A DNA stretch of 47,069 nucleotides from an uncultured Caryophanales bacterium (GCA_946647665.1 CAMPCW010000003.1:1-47069), one strand, 5' to 3'; positions 35,301-44,406 are shown, counted from the stretch's first letter. The notes: generated by a model from the sequence alone, not told the origin. A program made the numbers and translations.

Positions 35301-35620
35301 CGGTTATGGAGCGTGTTAAAGAAATTGGTGTTATTAGATCTCTTGGTGGACGTAAGAAAGACGTTTCACGTCTATTTATCGCCGAGAATTTAATTACTGG
35401 CTTTGCTAGTGGCGCTTTAGGAATTATAGTGACTTATATCTTACAACTCATTATCAATGCGATTGTTTCTCCATTTGGAGTAAGCAATATCGCTGCCCTT
35501 CCATTCTTGTGGGCATTAATTATGATTGCTTTAAGTATCTTCTTAAGCGTTATCAGCGGACTTATCCCATCATTTAGTGCTTCTAAACAAGATCCAGTAG
35601 TGGCTTTAAGAACAGAATAA
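32339..35620 (+). CDS. Fused ABC ATPase-permease (MacB/FtsX type) with very large outside domain
   Basis: This 1093-residue protein has an ATPase at 1-230: Walker [11 protein letters not shown]-loop [11 protein letters not shown], signature [16 protein letters not shown], Walker [13 protein letters not shown] linker Lys-rich segment ends at one span (about 278-300). Roughly 630 residues of outside domain follow. FtsX-type spans with [24 protein letters not shown] and three last spans are at about 960-1093. Fusions of this plan occur in Firmicutes exporters. No partner permease is needed on the same polypeptide if it dimerises. The ectodomain probably handles a peptide, lipid or surface protein. 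TATAAT at 32307-32312 and the site GAGGG precede the ATG. Confidence 0.88.
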   Translation: MLELIKIKKDYKLKDQEPVHALKGISLNFRSHEFVAILGPSGCGKTTLLNITGGLDHYDEGDLVIKGRSTKNFSESDWDTYRNHSIGFVFQSYNLIPHQTIIKNVELALTISGIGKEERARRAREALDLVGLKGLYKKKPNQLSGGQMQRVSIARALVNNPEIVLADEPTGALDSETSVQVMDIMKDIAKNHLVIMVTHNPELAEKYATRIVKMKDGEILDDSDPYDGKDEVYEEVTQEVVEVNKGKKKHSSMGFFTAFALSLSNLHSKLKRTILVAIAGSIGIIGVSTVLAVSHGVNNFIDEMQNDLLSSYPIQIAEESVDLNSLVTGLMNQEKENLANFDITTQVGMDSMISYLLTKYTDLTNVKTNDITTEFVEYMNKMPKDYYSAMSMNYSIDPTNNIFTAFKKSEEADKEIISINGLTQQYIKTLMTVKGFNEYAQFVDLFTNFMKQLPAEEPYLSTQYDLIGNSRYPTKDDEILLVVDKDQTLTDLVFAQLGYYPQETFLNVAKRAIKLNELKLQYEKQEPPMSKEEYEQKKQQIIDKYPYNVAFDIEEILGHEFYYLPHEELYSEGSTLVSHKQITMELKGELASGGDYYLSLDYNPESDSLSGKSFEITSAGAKMHTVVATRMSEAQRGDPTHSELDGQWSYIYVDSIDRDTLELISELRTKQTMQEIIAFIMAHPELANIIHLMNITSSNPSSPKDRTVVFNTINGSISGLMGPYVTNLQPSGTNPGITEIEPLTPDYSYNAVIDPTDSKYEGKIRPMKVVGILKPKSTTRFGSLRRGVYFTKAFTETYKTDSRASSIYADFEEHIMEKRYIESQFNAYVEFEYDDYTDEDNPVVKKGYAGCLNGDQSSTMSSIFASFLNMGQDNLKTDKLHFRALAGLKIVDITDPDDSSIIIDHEIRNVPQSISIYPKDFAKKDLVTNYIKDWNKTAEKEITYTDTISAIVAIISTLVTTVSIALVAFTSLSLVVSCFMIAVITYISVMERVKEIGVIRSLGGRKKDVSRLFIAENLITGFASGALGIIVTYILQLIINAIVSPFGVSNIAALPFLWALIMIALSIFLSVISGLIPSFSASKQDPVVALRTE

Positions 35621-35622
35621 AA

Positions 35623-36915
35623 ATGAAAAAAGTTGGTCTAGTATCATTAGGATGTTCAAAAAACCTCGTTGATAGCGAGAATATTTTAGGATTATTTGAC
35701 CGTAATGGTTATGAAATCACTAATGATCCAAAAGACGCCGATATTATTGTTGTTAATACGTGTGGCTTTATTGAGCCAAGTAAAAAAGAATCCATCGAAA
35801 ATATTTTAGAGATGGTTTCTTATCATAAAAAAGTTGTCGTTACTGGTTGTTTAGCGGAGCGTTACTACGAAGAACTTAAAAAAGAAATCCCAGAAGTGGA
35901 TTTATTTATTCCAATTAGAGACTATGATAAATTTAATAAACTATTATATAGTTTAGATAACTCCATTGACCAAACTTTAGGAGTGGACGACGAATATCGA
36001 ATTGTTTCTACCGGTCCATATAGTGCTTATTTAAAAATAGGTGAAGGATGCGACAATCGATGTAGCTATTGTGCAATTCCTTTAATTAGAGGACATTTTG
36101 TTTCTAGAGACATGGCCTCAATTATTAAAGAAGCAAAAGACTTAGCCTCTAACGGAATTAAAGAAATAGTGGTCTTACAGCAAGACACAACTAAGTACGG
36201 CATAGATATTGGTGACCCAAATGTTAATATTTTTTCTTTATTAAAAGAACTATTAAAAATAAAAGAATTTGACTATATCCGTTTACTATATTTATATCCT
36301 GATGAAATAAGCGATGAATTAATTGAATTAATTGGTAAAGAATCTCGACTTACTCCATATTTTGATATTCCAATTCAACATAGCGAGTCTAATATCTTAA
36401 AAGCGATGTATCGAAGAGGAGATAAAGAGTTCCTTATTAAATTATTTAATAAGATTAGAACCAAAGTCCCTAATGCGATTTTAAGAACCACCGTGATGGT
36501 GGGTTTCCCAGGAGAAACAGAAGAGGATGTTAATAATCTTATTGAATTTATGAAAAATATTAAATTTGATCATCTAGGCGCTTTTACATACTCACAAGAA
36601 GAAGATACAGACGCCGCTAAATTGCCAAATCAAATCGAAGAATGTGAAAAAGTAAAAAGAAAAGATAAAGTCATGAAAGCTCAGCAAAAGATTTCTTATC
36701 AACAAAATAAGAAACATGTTGGTGAAATTATGGAAGGCTTAGTGGTTGGAAAGGATAATGAAAATTATCTTTTAAGAAGTTATTGGAACGCTCCTGACGA
36801 TGTTGATGGTAAAATATATTTTAGTAGTAATAAAGAACTACATATCGGAGACAAGGTGAAAGTAAAAATTAATAACGCTTTTGTCTACGATTTAATGGGG
36901 GAATATGTTTCCTAA
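35623..36915 (+). CDS. rimO: Ribosomal protein uS12 methylthiotransferase RimO
   Basis: This 430-residue enzyme has an N-terminal methylthiotransferase domain whose three cluster cysteines are Cys 11 (LGCSKN), Cys 47 (NTCGF) and Cys 76 (TGCLAER). The radical-SAM domain has GCDNRCSYC (Cys 143, 147, 150). The C-terminal TRAM region follows, with VVGKDNENYLLRS and VKVKINNAF. The opening KVGLVSLGCSKNLVDSE is diagnostic of RimO rather than MiaB. It methylthiolates an aspartate of ribosomal protein S12. The gene starts 2 bases after the ABC fusion and overlaps the GH3 gene by 11 bases. Confidence 0.95.
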   Translation: MKKVGLVSLGCSKNLVDSENILGLFDRNGYEITNDPKDADIIVVNTCGFIEPSKKESIENILEMVSYHKKVVVTGCLAERYYEELKKEIPEVDLFIPIRDYDKFNKLLYSLDNSIDQTLGVDDEYRIVSTGPYSAYLKIGEGCDNRCSYCAIPLIRGHFVSRDMASIIKEAKDLASNGIKEIVVLQQDTTKYGIDIGDPNVNIFSLLKELLKIKEFDYIRLLYLYPDEISDELIELIGKESRLTPYFDIPIQHSESNILKAMYRRGDKEFLIKLFNKIRTKVPNAILRTTVMVGFPGETEEDVNNLIEFMKNIKFDHLGAFTYSQEEDTDAAKLPNQIEECEKVKRKDKVMKAQQKISYQQNKKHVGEIMEGLVVGKDNENYLLRSYWNAPDDVDGKIYFSSNKELHIGDKVKVKINNAFVYDLMGEYVS

Positions 36916-39334
36916 AGATTTAACTTTACTGCCACATGAAATAGCTCACTATAAGACTTTAGAGTCTTTAGCAGGCGAATGTACCTTATTTTTAAAACGT
37001 GATAATATTGCTTTCCCTATTGATAAGCCTTGTAAAGTAGCTTTATTTGGTAGTGGGGCAAGACACACCTTAAAAGGTGGAACAGGAAGTGGAGACGTTA
37101 ATTCACACTTTTTTAATAATATTGAAACTGAATTGGAGCTTAAAGGTTTTACCATAACCACTAAAAAGTGGTTAGATGCTTATGACCAAGTTAAAAAGAA
37201 TAAGCACATCTCTTTTATAAAAAGAGTAAAAGAAGACGCTAAAAGGCTTGGCATTGGTGCTCCTGCTTATTCTGTTGGTCAAATAGATAAAGAAGTAGAA
37301 TATGATATCCCAATTGAAGAATATAAAGGGGATATTTGCATTTATGTTTTAAGTAGAGTTAGTGGAGAATCCGCTGATAGGAAATTAGAAAAAGGTGATG
37401 TCCTTTTAACTGATACCGAAATAGATGATATTCTCTATTTAAACAAGAAATTTGATAAATTCATGCTGGTTTTAAATGTTTCCGGCGTTGTTGATTTATC
37501 ACCAGTACAAAAAGTTAAAAACATATTCTTGTTATCGCAATTAGGAGTTGTTACTTCTTCAATATTAGTAAAGGTCATTTTAGGAGAAATTAACCCAAGC
37601 GGAAAACTTTCAGATTCTTGGGCTAAAGTTATTGACTATCCTTACATCAATGAATTTGGTGATATAAATGAAACTAGATATTTAGAAGGAATTTATGTCG
37701 GATATCGTTATTTTAATTCTAAAGGAATAGTGCCGCTTTTCCCATTTGGATATGGTCTATCTTATTCGCAATTTAGTCATGAATTTTTAAAATATGAAAT
37801 AGTGGGAAATAAACTAGTATTGAAGGTTAAAGTAAATAACGAATCTAATCATCCTGGAAAAGACGTTATTCAAATATATGTAACAGTGGATGGAAGAATT
37901 AATACTCCAAGAAACACCTTAATTTATTTTGCTAAAACTGACACGATTAAGGCTCATAGTTCTGTTGATTTGACTCTAAAAATTCGTTTATCCGTTTTAA
38001 CAATTTTCGATGATGTTAATAACACTTATGTTATTCAAAAAGGAACATATTTAATTAGAGGTGGCTCTAATAGTGTGGACCTTACTAATATCTTAAAAAT
38101 CTATGTTAAAGATGACATTATCTTAAAAAGTGTTGAGCCAGTTTTATCCTCTCCAGATTTTAAAGATTTAGATATTGGATATCGCGAAGATATAGAAATT
38201 ATTAATGTTCCTGAAATTGAACTTCAATCTGCAAAATTTTATCATCAGAAGTCATTTTATGCGCGCAAATTCGATTTAACGGTCCCTGAATATATTAAAA
38301 AATTATCACTTGATGATTTGATTTTATTAAATATTGGTGATTATAAAACCGGACTTGCTGGGGCAATAGGTCAATCTGGATCTTTAGTTCCAGGAGCAGC
38401 TGGAGAAACTACTTTAAGATTAAAAGATTTAAATCACGCTTTAGTGATGGCGGATGGACCAGCTGGGTTACGTTTAATTAGTGAATATAAAGTTAATCAT
38501 AAAGGAACATATAATCTAGTCGAAGATTCAATTTGGAAAGGCGTTAAAGAGTTTGTTCCTGGCATTGCTAGAAGATTATTTGACGTTAAAAAGAATCATA
38601 AGAAAAAAGGAAATGTTGTTTATCAATATTGCACCGCTATTCCAATTGCTACGGCTATAGCTCAATCCTTTAATAGTGATTTAGCTAACAAAATTGGTAG
38701 GTTAGTTGCAGAAGAGATGAAAATCTATGATGTTGATATCTGGCTTGCTCCTGCTATGAACATCCATAGAAATATATTATGTGGCAGAAATTTTGAATAT
38801 TATTCTGAAGATCCTCTTCTTAGCGGAGTAATTGCTACAAGTGTTGTAAAAGGAGTGCAGGCTAGTGAAAAATTAGCGTGTATTAAACATTTTGTGTGTA
38901 ACAACCAAGAAACTAATCGTTTTAACTCTAACTCTATTGTTTCTGAACGCGCTTTTAGAGAGATTTATTTAAGAGGATTTGATTTAGCTCTTATTGACTC
39001 TTCTCCAGCGTGTATTATGACTAGCTACAACTTGGTAAACGGAATTCACGTTTCAGAGAATTTAAATTTGTTAGTGAAAGTCATTAGAAATGAATGGGCG
39101 TATAACGGACTGATTATGAGTGACTGGATTATTACTGGTCAAATTAATAACAAGAAATCTAAATATCCATCTATTAGAGCGTCTAAATGTCTCGCTAGTG
39201 GAGTTAATATCTGTATGCCTGGAAGTAAGAAAGATATTAAAGATATTAAAAAAGCTTATAAAAAAGGTGAAATCACTAGAGAAGTGTTAGAAAGAAACGC
39301 TACTAAGCTATATTATTTGATTAATGGTAAATAA
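36905..39334 (+). CDS. GH3-family glycosidase with swapped domain order
   Basis: This 809-residue protein has the usual C-terminal GH3 domain first (about 40-290), with GSGARHTLKGGTGSGDVN, LSRVSGESADR, a SGKLSDSW segment and FPFGYGLSYSQF. A fibronectin-III-like part (about 310-400) follows. Then comes the TIM-barrel catalytic domain, with WLAPAMNIHRNILCGRNFEYYSEDP, KHFVCNNQETNR, and LIMSDW whose Asp 740 is the expected nucleophile. The same swapped order is known in rumen beta-glucosidases, for example from Butyrivibrio and Ruminococcus. No signal peptide is present, so it acts inside on imported beta-glucosides. Translation is coupled to rimO. Confidence 0.88.
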   Translation: MFPKDLTLLPHEIAHYKTLESLAGECTLFLKRDNIAFPIDKPCKVALFGSGARHTLKGGTGSGDVNSHFFNNIETELELKGFTITTKKWLDAYDQVKKNKHISFIKRVKEDAKRLGIGAPAYSVGQIDKEVEYDIPIEEYKGDICIYVLSRVSGESADRKLEKGDVLLTDTEIDDILYLNKKFDKFMLVLNVSGVVDLSPVQKVKNIFLLSQLGVVTSSILVKVILGEINPSGKLSDSWAKVIDYPYINEFGDINETRYLEGIYVGYRYFNSKGIVPLFPFGYGLSYSQFSHEFLKYEIVGNKLVLKVKVNNESNHPGKDVIQIYVTVDGRINTPRNTLIYFAKTDTIKAHSSVDLTLKIRLSVLTIFDDVNNTYVIQKGTYLIRGGSNSVDLTNILKIYVKDDIILKSVEPVLSSPDFKDLDIGYREDIEIINVPEIELQSAKFYHQKSFYARKFDLTVPEYIKKLSLDDLILLNIGDYKTGLAGAIGQSGSLVPGAAGETTLRLKDLNHALVMADGPAGLRLISEYKVNHKGTYNLVEDSIWKGVKEFVPGIARRLFDVKKNHKKKGNVVYQYCTAIPIATAIAQSFNSDLANKIGRLVAEEMKIYDVDIWLAPAMNIHRNILCGRNFEYYSEDPLLSGVIATSVVKGVQASEKLACIKHFVCNNQETNRFNSNSIVSERAFREIYLRGFDLALIDSSPACIMTSYNLVNGIHVSENLNLLVKVIRNEWAYNGLIMSDWIITGQINNKKSKYPSIRASKCLASGVNICMPGSKKDIKDIKKAYKKGEITREVLERNATKLYYLINGK

Positions 39335-39349
39335 AATATATGAATATAC

Positions 39350-39378
39350 TTGTATTAATTTTTCATTTTTTCTATAAT
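39350..39378 (+). promoter_or_regulatory. Promoter of tRNA-Thr
   Basis: TTGTAT (39350-39355), 17-bp spacer, TATAAT (39373-39378), 19 bases before the tRNA. Confidence 0.7.
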
Positions 39379-39397
39379 CTATTCTCGTAAACCGCTT

Positions 39398-39471
39398 GCC
39401 TCCTTAGTTAAGTGGTATAACGGATCCATGGTAAGGATCTATTGCTAGTTCGATTCTGGCAGGAGGCACCA
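39398..39471 (+). tRNA. tRNA-Thr (GGT)
   Basis: 74 nt with encoded CCA. Acceptor GCCTCCT/AGGAGGC, D stem GTTA/TAAC, anticodon stem GATCC/GGATC with loop ATGGTAA giving anticodon GGT, discriminator A. It sits at the left edge of the restriction island. Confidence 0.93.
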
Positions 39472-39483
39472 TCATAAGTACAC

Positions 39484-39518
39484 AATCCTTGATACAATTC
39501 GTATTGAGGATTTTTTCT
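39484..39518 (+). terminator. Terminator of tRNA-Thr
   Basis: AATCCTTGATAC (39484-39495) pairs with GTATTGAGGATT (39501-39512), then T-rich. A near-copy lies at 44536-44568, on the far side of the restriction operon. Confidence 0.75.
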
Positions 39519-39622
39519 TTGATTACATCGCACTTTTTTGAAACATGGCCACTGTATTAAGCTTTGCATTACGTGCTTTTATTTACTAATATTGCCTAAA
39601 ATATCATTGCCATTTTCATAAT

Positions 39623-39676
39623 CGAAGCTTTACTCATCGTAGCGAAACTATACTAATCGTGTCTAATCTTTACTTG
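39623..39676. repeat. Three imperfect tandem repeats, 20-bp period
   Basis: CGAAGCTTTACTCATCGTAG (39623), CGAAACTATACTAATCGTGT (39643) and a decayed third unit CTAATCTTTACTTG (39663). Short tandem repeats like these occur at the ends of IS21-type elements, but no transposase is present. They could also be binding sites upstream of the methylase gene. The rest of 39519-39748 shows no gene. Confidence 0.55.
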
Positions 39677-39697
39677 TTTTTGTGGAATAAATAAATG

Positions 39698-39724
39698 GAT
39701 CATGTTAATCTTATTTTTAAGATC
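39698..39724 (+). promoter_or_regulatory. Two GATC sites in the control region of the DpnII-type operon
   Basis: GATC occurs at 39698-39701 and 39721-39724, within 51 bases before the ATG of the dam-type gene, next to a weak -10 (TAAATG, 39692-39697). Methylation of these sites by the operon's own enzymes could feed back on its expression. Confidence 0.4.
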
Positions 39725-39748
39725 AATAGTTCTTAAAAGGAGCAAAGT

Positions 39749-40579
39749 ATGAGTTTACAACCTTTCGTTAAATGGGCTGGCGGGAAACGTCAAATAATGG
39801 ATAAACTTCTAAAGTTTAAGCCAAAGAAATATAAGCACTATTTTGAACCATTCGTTGGCGGTGGTGCTTTGCTTATGGAATTAGAACCTATCCACGCAAC
39901 AATTAATGACTCTAATAAAGAACTAATGTATGTCTACAAATGTCTCAGAAATAAAAGGCTATTCAAAAAGTTTTATGAGATTTGTAAGATTCATGAAGAA
40001 AATCATTCCGAAGAGTATTATTACAAAATTAGAGATTTAGACAGAAAAAAGAGCGTCTATGTAAAAATGACAATGCCTGAAAAGGCAGCACGCTGCGTTT
40101 ATCTGAATAAAGCCTGTTTTAATGGCTTATATAGAGTCAGTGGTAAGGGCTACTTCAATGTTCCTTCAGCTAAACGTGAAAAAGTTAAATGTTTCGATGA
40201 AGACAACATTCAAGCACTACATAAATATTTTCATAAAAGAAAACCTATTATTTTAAATAAAGATTTTGCCGATGCTGTTGTGACAGCAAAAGCAGGAGAT
40301 TTTGTCTATTTTGATCCTCCATACGATGTCGTTGGTGAACAATCCTTTACTTCCTATACCGCTAGCGGTTTTGGAAGAGATGAGCAAACAAGACTAAGAG
40401 ATTTAATTAAGACATTAACCGACAAAGGCGTTCTTGTCATGGCGAGTAATGCTAATACACCGTTTATCAAAGATTTATATAAAGATTTCAATATTCATGT
40501 CATCAATGCTAAAAGAATGATTAATTCCAAAGGTGATGGCCGTGGTGATGTTGAAGAAGTGATAATTACTAACTATTAA
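39749..40579 (+). CDS. dpnM: GATC adenine methyltransferase, DpnM/Dam type
   Basis: This 276-residue, alpha-class N6-adenine methylase of the D12 family has the SAM motif FVKWAGGKRQ (6-15), EPFVGGGAL, CFNGLYRVSGKGYFNVP and catalytic DPPY (189-192). Length and motifs match M.DpnIIA and Dam, which methylate the A of GATC in double-stranded DNA. It is first in a four-gene operon with a second methylase, the endonuclease and a DUF262 protein. Strong site AAAAGGAG. It protects the cell's GATC sites from the DpnII-like enzyme. Confidence 0.94.
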   Translation: MSLQPFVKWAGGKRQIMDKLLKFKPKKYKHYFEPFVGGGALLMELEPIHATINDSNKELMYVYKCLRNKRLFKKFYEICKIHEENHSEEYYYKIRDLDRKKSVYVKMTMPEKAARCVYLNKACFNGLYRVSGKGYFNVPSAKREKVKCFDEDNIQALHKYFHKRKPIILNKDFADAVVTAKAGDFVYFDPPYDVVGEQSFTSYTASGFGRDEQTRLRDLIKTLTDKGVLVMASNANTPFIKDLYKDFNIHVINAKRMINSKGDGRGDVEEVIITNY

Positions 40580-40580
40580 T

Positions 40581-41399
40581 ATGTTTACAAAGAAAGATAT
40601 CTTTTTTCAAGATGGTGATTTTACGCTCCTAAAAGGAGATTCTTTCAAACTTCTAAAAAAGATAGAGCCAAAATCGATCGATATGATTTTTGCCGATCCA
40701 CCATATTTTCTTTCCAGTGGTGGTGTTACGTGTCAAAGCGGAAAGCAAGTATCTGTCGATAAAGGAGAATGGGATTATTCAAAAACCATAGAGGATAGAA
40801 TCAAGTATCATCGTAAATGGATTGCTTTATGCAGAGGTGTGCTTAAGGACAACGGGACGATAATGATTTCATCAACATTGCACAGTGTTTATGCCATTGG
40901 TGTAGCTCTAGAACTTGATGGATATTCCATTATTAACAACATTATTTGGAAGAAGACTAATCCTGCTCCAAACTTGTCATGCAGATGTTTTACTCACTCA
41001 ACCGAAACAATTATTTGGGCTAGAAAGCAACTCACATTAAAGAAAAAAGGAAAACATTATTTCAATTATGAGACCATGAAAGAAGAGAATGGTGGAAAGC
41101 AAATGAAAGATGTTTGGGAATTTGATGCCGAACCAGAAATAGTTGAAATTGGTACCGCTTCTAAAAGTGAGAAGAAATTCGGTAAGCACCCAACTCAAAA
41201 GCCAACAAAACTGCTTGAGAGACTAATAACAGCCGCTTCTAAAGAAGGGGATTTAATTCTAGACCCATTTAACGGAAGCGGAACAACAGGAATTGTCGCT
41301 CATAATATGAAACGACAATATATTGGTATAGAATTAGATATAGATTATTTGGAACTTACCAAGAAAAGATACTTAGGAGGCGAATCTAATGGCAAATAG
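40581..41399 (+). CDS. dpnA: Second GATC methyltransferase, DpnA type
   Basis: This 272-residue, beta-class N6-adenine methylase has catalytic DPPY (39-42) before the SAM motif DPFNGSGTTG (about 230). HPTQKP and YIGIELD follow the class pattern. In the DpnII system of Streptococcus pneumoniae, DpnA methylates single-stranded GATC, which protects DNA entering during transformation. The same role is inferred here from order and motifs. It begins one base after dpnM and overlaps the endonuclease gene by 11 bases. Confidence 0.92.
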   Translation: MFTKKDIFFQDGDFTLLKGDSFKLLKKIEPKSIDMIFADPPYFLSSGGVTCQSGKQVSVDKGEWDYSKTIEDRIKYHRKWIALCRGVLKDNGTIMISSTLHSVYAIGVALELDGYSIINNIIWKKTNPAPNLSCRCFTHSTETIIWARKQLTLKKKGKHYFNYETMKEENGGKQMKDVWEFDAEPEIVEIGTASKSEKKFGKHPTQKPTKLLERLITAASKEGDLILDPFNGSGTTGIVAHNMKRQYIGIELDIDYLELTKKRYLGGESNGK

Positions 41400-42285
41400 A
41401 GATTTCAATCTTTGGCTATCTACAATGAAAGATAGCGTTGCAACCTGGACATATTACACGGACTTCAACAAAGTTTATGAAAACGTGCAGAAAATTAAGG
41501 TAGAACTCAACATTTTAAATTCCCTCATTGGTTCCAAGAATATCGAAGAAGAGTTTAAGAACATCTTGAAGGAATATCCGAAAGTTTTGGTCGTTGTTCC
41601 AATTCTGTTAGCTAAGCGTGAGGCAGAAATCAAAGTTCAAGATGCTGATGGAAGCTATGTTTTTAATTTTGTTAAAATGAATTACACAATCGACCAGTAT
41701 GCTCTATTCATGAGAAATAGTGGACTTTTTGATTTACTACAAAACCACCTCATCAACAACCTGGTTGATTATGTTTTAGGCGTTGAAGTCGGCATGGATA
41801 CAAACGGCCGCAAAAATAGGACCGGCCATGTAATGGAAGATTTGGTCGAATCATATCTCATCAAAGCCGGATTAGTTAAAGGAAAAACATATTTCAAAGA
41901 GATGTATGCTTCTGAAGTTGAGAAAAAATTTCATCTCGATTTATCTAAATTGAGTAATGATGGCAAGGCAGAAAAAAGATTTGATTTTGTGTTCACCAAT
42001 AATTTCGGAACAGTCTTTGCTTGCGAATGCAATTTCTATGGAAGCCAAGGCTCTAAACTGAACGAAACAGCAAGAAGTTATAAAACATTAACTTTAGAAT
42101 CGAAAGAAATTACAGACTTCCAATTTGTTTGGTTTACAGACGGCATAGGTTGGAATTCTGCAAAACACAACTTGGAAGAGACATTTGATGTTTTAGATTG
42201 TTTATATAATCTTCAAGATTTAGAAGAAGGCGCAATTAATGAACTTGTTGAGCCTGAAAAATATTTAAAGAAACTACTTAAATAA
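41389..42285 (+). CDS. dpnB: DpnII/MboI-type restriction endonuclease (GATC)
   Basis: This 298-residue protein has a family opening FNLWLSTMKDSVATWTYYTDF, then LNILNSLIGS and YPKVLVVVPILLA. A probable catalytic core has Glu 150 in TGHVMEDLVE, Asp 199 in KRFDFVF and the short Glu-Cys-Asn of ACECNFYGSQGSK (213-215). It cuts unmethylated GATC. Overlap with dpnA and the site AGGAGGCG show coupled translation after both methylases, which gives protection first. Length matches R.DpnII (about 290). Confidence 0.93.
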   Translation: MANRDFNLWLSTMKDSVATWTYYTDFNKVYENVQKIKVELNILNSLIGSKNIEEEFKNILKEYPKVLVVVPILLAKREAEIKVQDADGSYVFNFVKMNYTIDQYALFMRNSGLFDLLQNHLINNLVDYVLGVEVGMDTNGRKNRTGHVMEDLVESYLIKAGLVKGKTYFKEMYASEVEKKFHLDLSKLSNDGKAEKRFDFVFTNNFGTVFACECNFYGSQGSKLNETARSYKTLTLESKEITDFQFVWFTDGIGWNSAKHNLEETFDVLDCLYNLQDLEEGAINELVEPEKYLKKLLK

Positions 42286-42295
42286 GGAGATAATT

Positions 42296-44380
42296 ATGAA
42301 CGCTAATTCTGAAAGAATTCTTACCTACATGTTTGAAAACAGAAGGCAGTATAGCATTCCTGTTTATCAAAGAAACTATGATTGGAAAAGAGACAACTGT
42401 GTCACTTTATTTGATGACATCAAGAATCTAATTAACACTGAGAAAAAACACTTTCTTGGTACTATTGTTCAGGTTTCTCTCGAAGAAAAGAATGGCATTA
42501 AGCGCTATTTAATTATCGATGGTCAACAAAGATTTACCACTTTGTTTTTGCTCATTAAGGCTTTAAGAGATTCAACCGTCAAAGAAAGCGAACAAGAATT
42601 ATGTGATGAAAAGCTCTTTAATATCGATAAGTTTAAAGACTGGTCACAAGACGAACAAAGCCGTTTGAAACTAAAACCAATTAAGACAGATAATGAACAA
42701 CTCCTCCTTTTAATGGCGGGTAACATTGAGGCAATGGACAAGAGTTCAAATATTTATTTGAATTATGACTACTTCCTAAAGCTTATTAAGGAATTATTGG
42801 CGACTGGAATTACTGTTCGTGACTTCATGAATGGTATGGATAGATTAGAATGCGTCATGATTACCTTGTTTGAAGAGAAGGGCGATGAACCTCAAGTAGT
42901 TTTTGAAAGAATTAACTCAACTGGCCTAGATTTGACATTATCCGACTTGATTAGAAACTACATCTTGATGACAGATGAAGATGCTGAGCACCTTTACAAC
43001 GAATATTGGATCAAGATTGAAAACAAGCTAGGAAGAGATACTGGAACCTTATCCGAATACTTTATCGACTATTTCAATTACTTATTACCAGAGCAAGTTT
43101 ATGCTAAAAACGCTTATGACTTGTTTAAGAAATATGCTTTGCGAAGCAATTTAAGCCATGAAAGCATTCTCAAAGGCATATACGATTCAGTTGAAGCATA
43201 TGCTGCTTTCATTGGAAAAGATAATAAATATAGCGAAAAAATTAATGAGAAACTCTCATATTTCAGATCATTAAAACAATCAACCATTTATACATTCTTG
43301 TTAAATGTGTTTTCTGATTTCGACAATGGTGTGATTTCCGAAGATGTCCTTTGTGAATTATTGGATTTCTTCATCTCATATACTGTGAGACGTTACATAA
43401 CTGGAGTCCCATCGAATTCATATAGAAGCTTCTACAAGTCTCTTTATAAAAGAGTCTTTGATGATGAGTCACTTAGAACTGAAGAGAACTATTTAAAAAC
43501 TATTTATTCATTTATGTTACAACTCAATACCAAAGATGCAGTGCCTTCTAATCTACAATTTGAAAGCTGCCTCAAGACAGAAAAGATTTATGAAAAAGAC
43601 GCGAGAATCTGTAAGTTCTTGCTTTGCTGTATTGAAAACTATGGTTCATCCGAAAAAGTTGAAGCAAATAGTTTAGTAACTATTGAACATATTATGCCTC
43701 AATCCGTACAAGACAATTGGAAGGATGAAATTGGCGAAGACTATGATTTCGTCCATGAAAAGTATTTACATACTTTAGGCAACTTAACTTTAACTGGTTA
43801 TAACTCGGAATTAGGCACCAAGTCATTCAACGAAAAAGTTGAAATGATGAAAGACAAGAATTCCAAGATGGTTACTCTTAATAAGGATGTTTATACTGCA
43901 ACCAAGTGGACAAAGAAATCTATTGAAGATAGAGCTGAGCGACTCGCTTCAATATTACTCAAAGCTTTCCCTCTTCCACAGTTAGCAGAACAAATCAAGT
44001 TTGAAAACATCAAGGATAACGCGCTTACCTACAACGATGTTGATAAGGTCAGAGGAACTAAGCCAACTTCATTCATCTGCTTAGGTGAAAGAGTGTTAGT
44101 TGATTCCTGGTCTGATATGTTAACAAAGCTATTCAATGTTTTATATGAGCTTGATTCAGCAAGATTAGAAGAATGCGCTAAAGAGAAATTTAAACTTGAA
44201 CATGCGGACAAAGTTTACATCACCTATGATGTCAATGACTTGAGAAAGCCATACGAGATCAAGAATAGTGGCATCCTCATCGAAACAAATTTGAGTTCAA
44301 CAAACATTTTGTCTTTTATTAGAGAGACGTTTGATAAGTATAACCTTTCTGATGATGACTTCATCTTCTATATCGAATAA
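42296..44380 (+). CDS. GmrSD-like DUF262/DUF1524 protein, probable second restriction factor
   Basis: This 694-residue protein has an N-terminal DUF262 domain with IPVYQRNYDW (21-30) and IIDGQQRFTT, whose DGQQR (75-79) is the nucleotide-linked motif of GmrS, SspE and BrxU. FERINSTGLDLTLSDLIRNYI is also typical. A helical middle leads to a DUF1524 HNH nuclease: TIEHIMPQS (His near 465) and LGNLTLTGYNSELG. About 110 residues at the end (from about 585) form an extra alpha/beta domain I cannot name. Known relatives cut modified phage DNA or sense DNA modification. It starts 10 bases after the endonuclease with the site AAGGAG, so it belongs to the operon. Confidence 0.88.
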   Translation: MNANSERILTYMFENRRQYSIPVYQRNYDWKRDNCVTLFDDIKNLINTEKKHFLGTIVQVSLEEKNGIKRYLIIDGQQRFTTLFLLIKALRDSTVKESEQELCDEKLFNIDKFKDWSQDEQSRLKLKPIKTDNEQLLLLMAGNIEAMDKSSNIYLNYDYFLKLIKELLATGITVRDFMNGMDRLECVMITLFEEKGDEPQVVFERINSTGLDLTLSDLIRNYILMTDEDAEHLYNEYWIKIENKLGRDTGTLSEYFIDYFNYLLPEQVYAKNAYDLFKKYALRSNLSHESILKGIYDSVEAYAAFIGKDNKYSEKINEKLSYFRSLKQSTIYTFLLNVFSDFDNGVISEDVLCELLDFFISYTVRRYITGVPSNSYRSFYKSLYKRVFDDESLRTEENYLKTIYSFMLQLNTKDAVPSNLQFESCLKTEKIYEKDARICKFLLCCIENYGSSEKVEANSLVTIEHIMPQSVQDNWKDEIGEDYDFVHEKYLHTLGNLTLTGYNSELGTKSFNEKVEMMKDKNSKMVTLNKDVYTATKWTKKSIEDRAERLASILLKAFPLPQLAEQIKFENIKDNALTYNDVDKVRGTKPTSFICLGERVLVDSWSDMLTKLFNVLYELDSARLEECAKEKFKLEHADKVYITYDVNDLRKPYEIKNSGILIETNLSSTNILSFIRETFDKYNLSDDDFIFYIE

Positions 44381-44406
44381 CTAATAATCCTATTATTAAG
44401 AACAGG

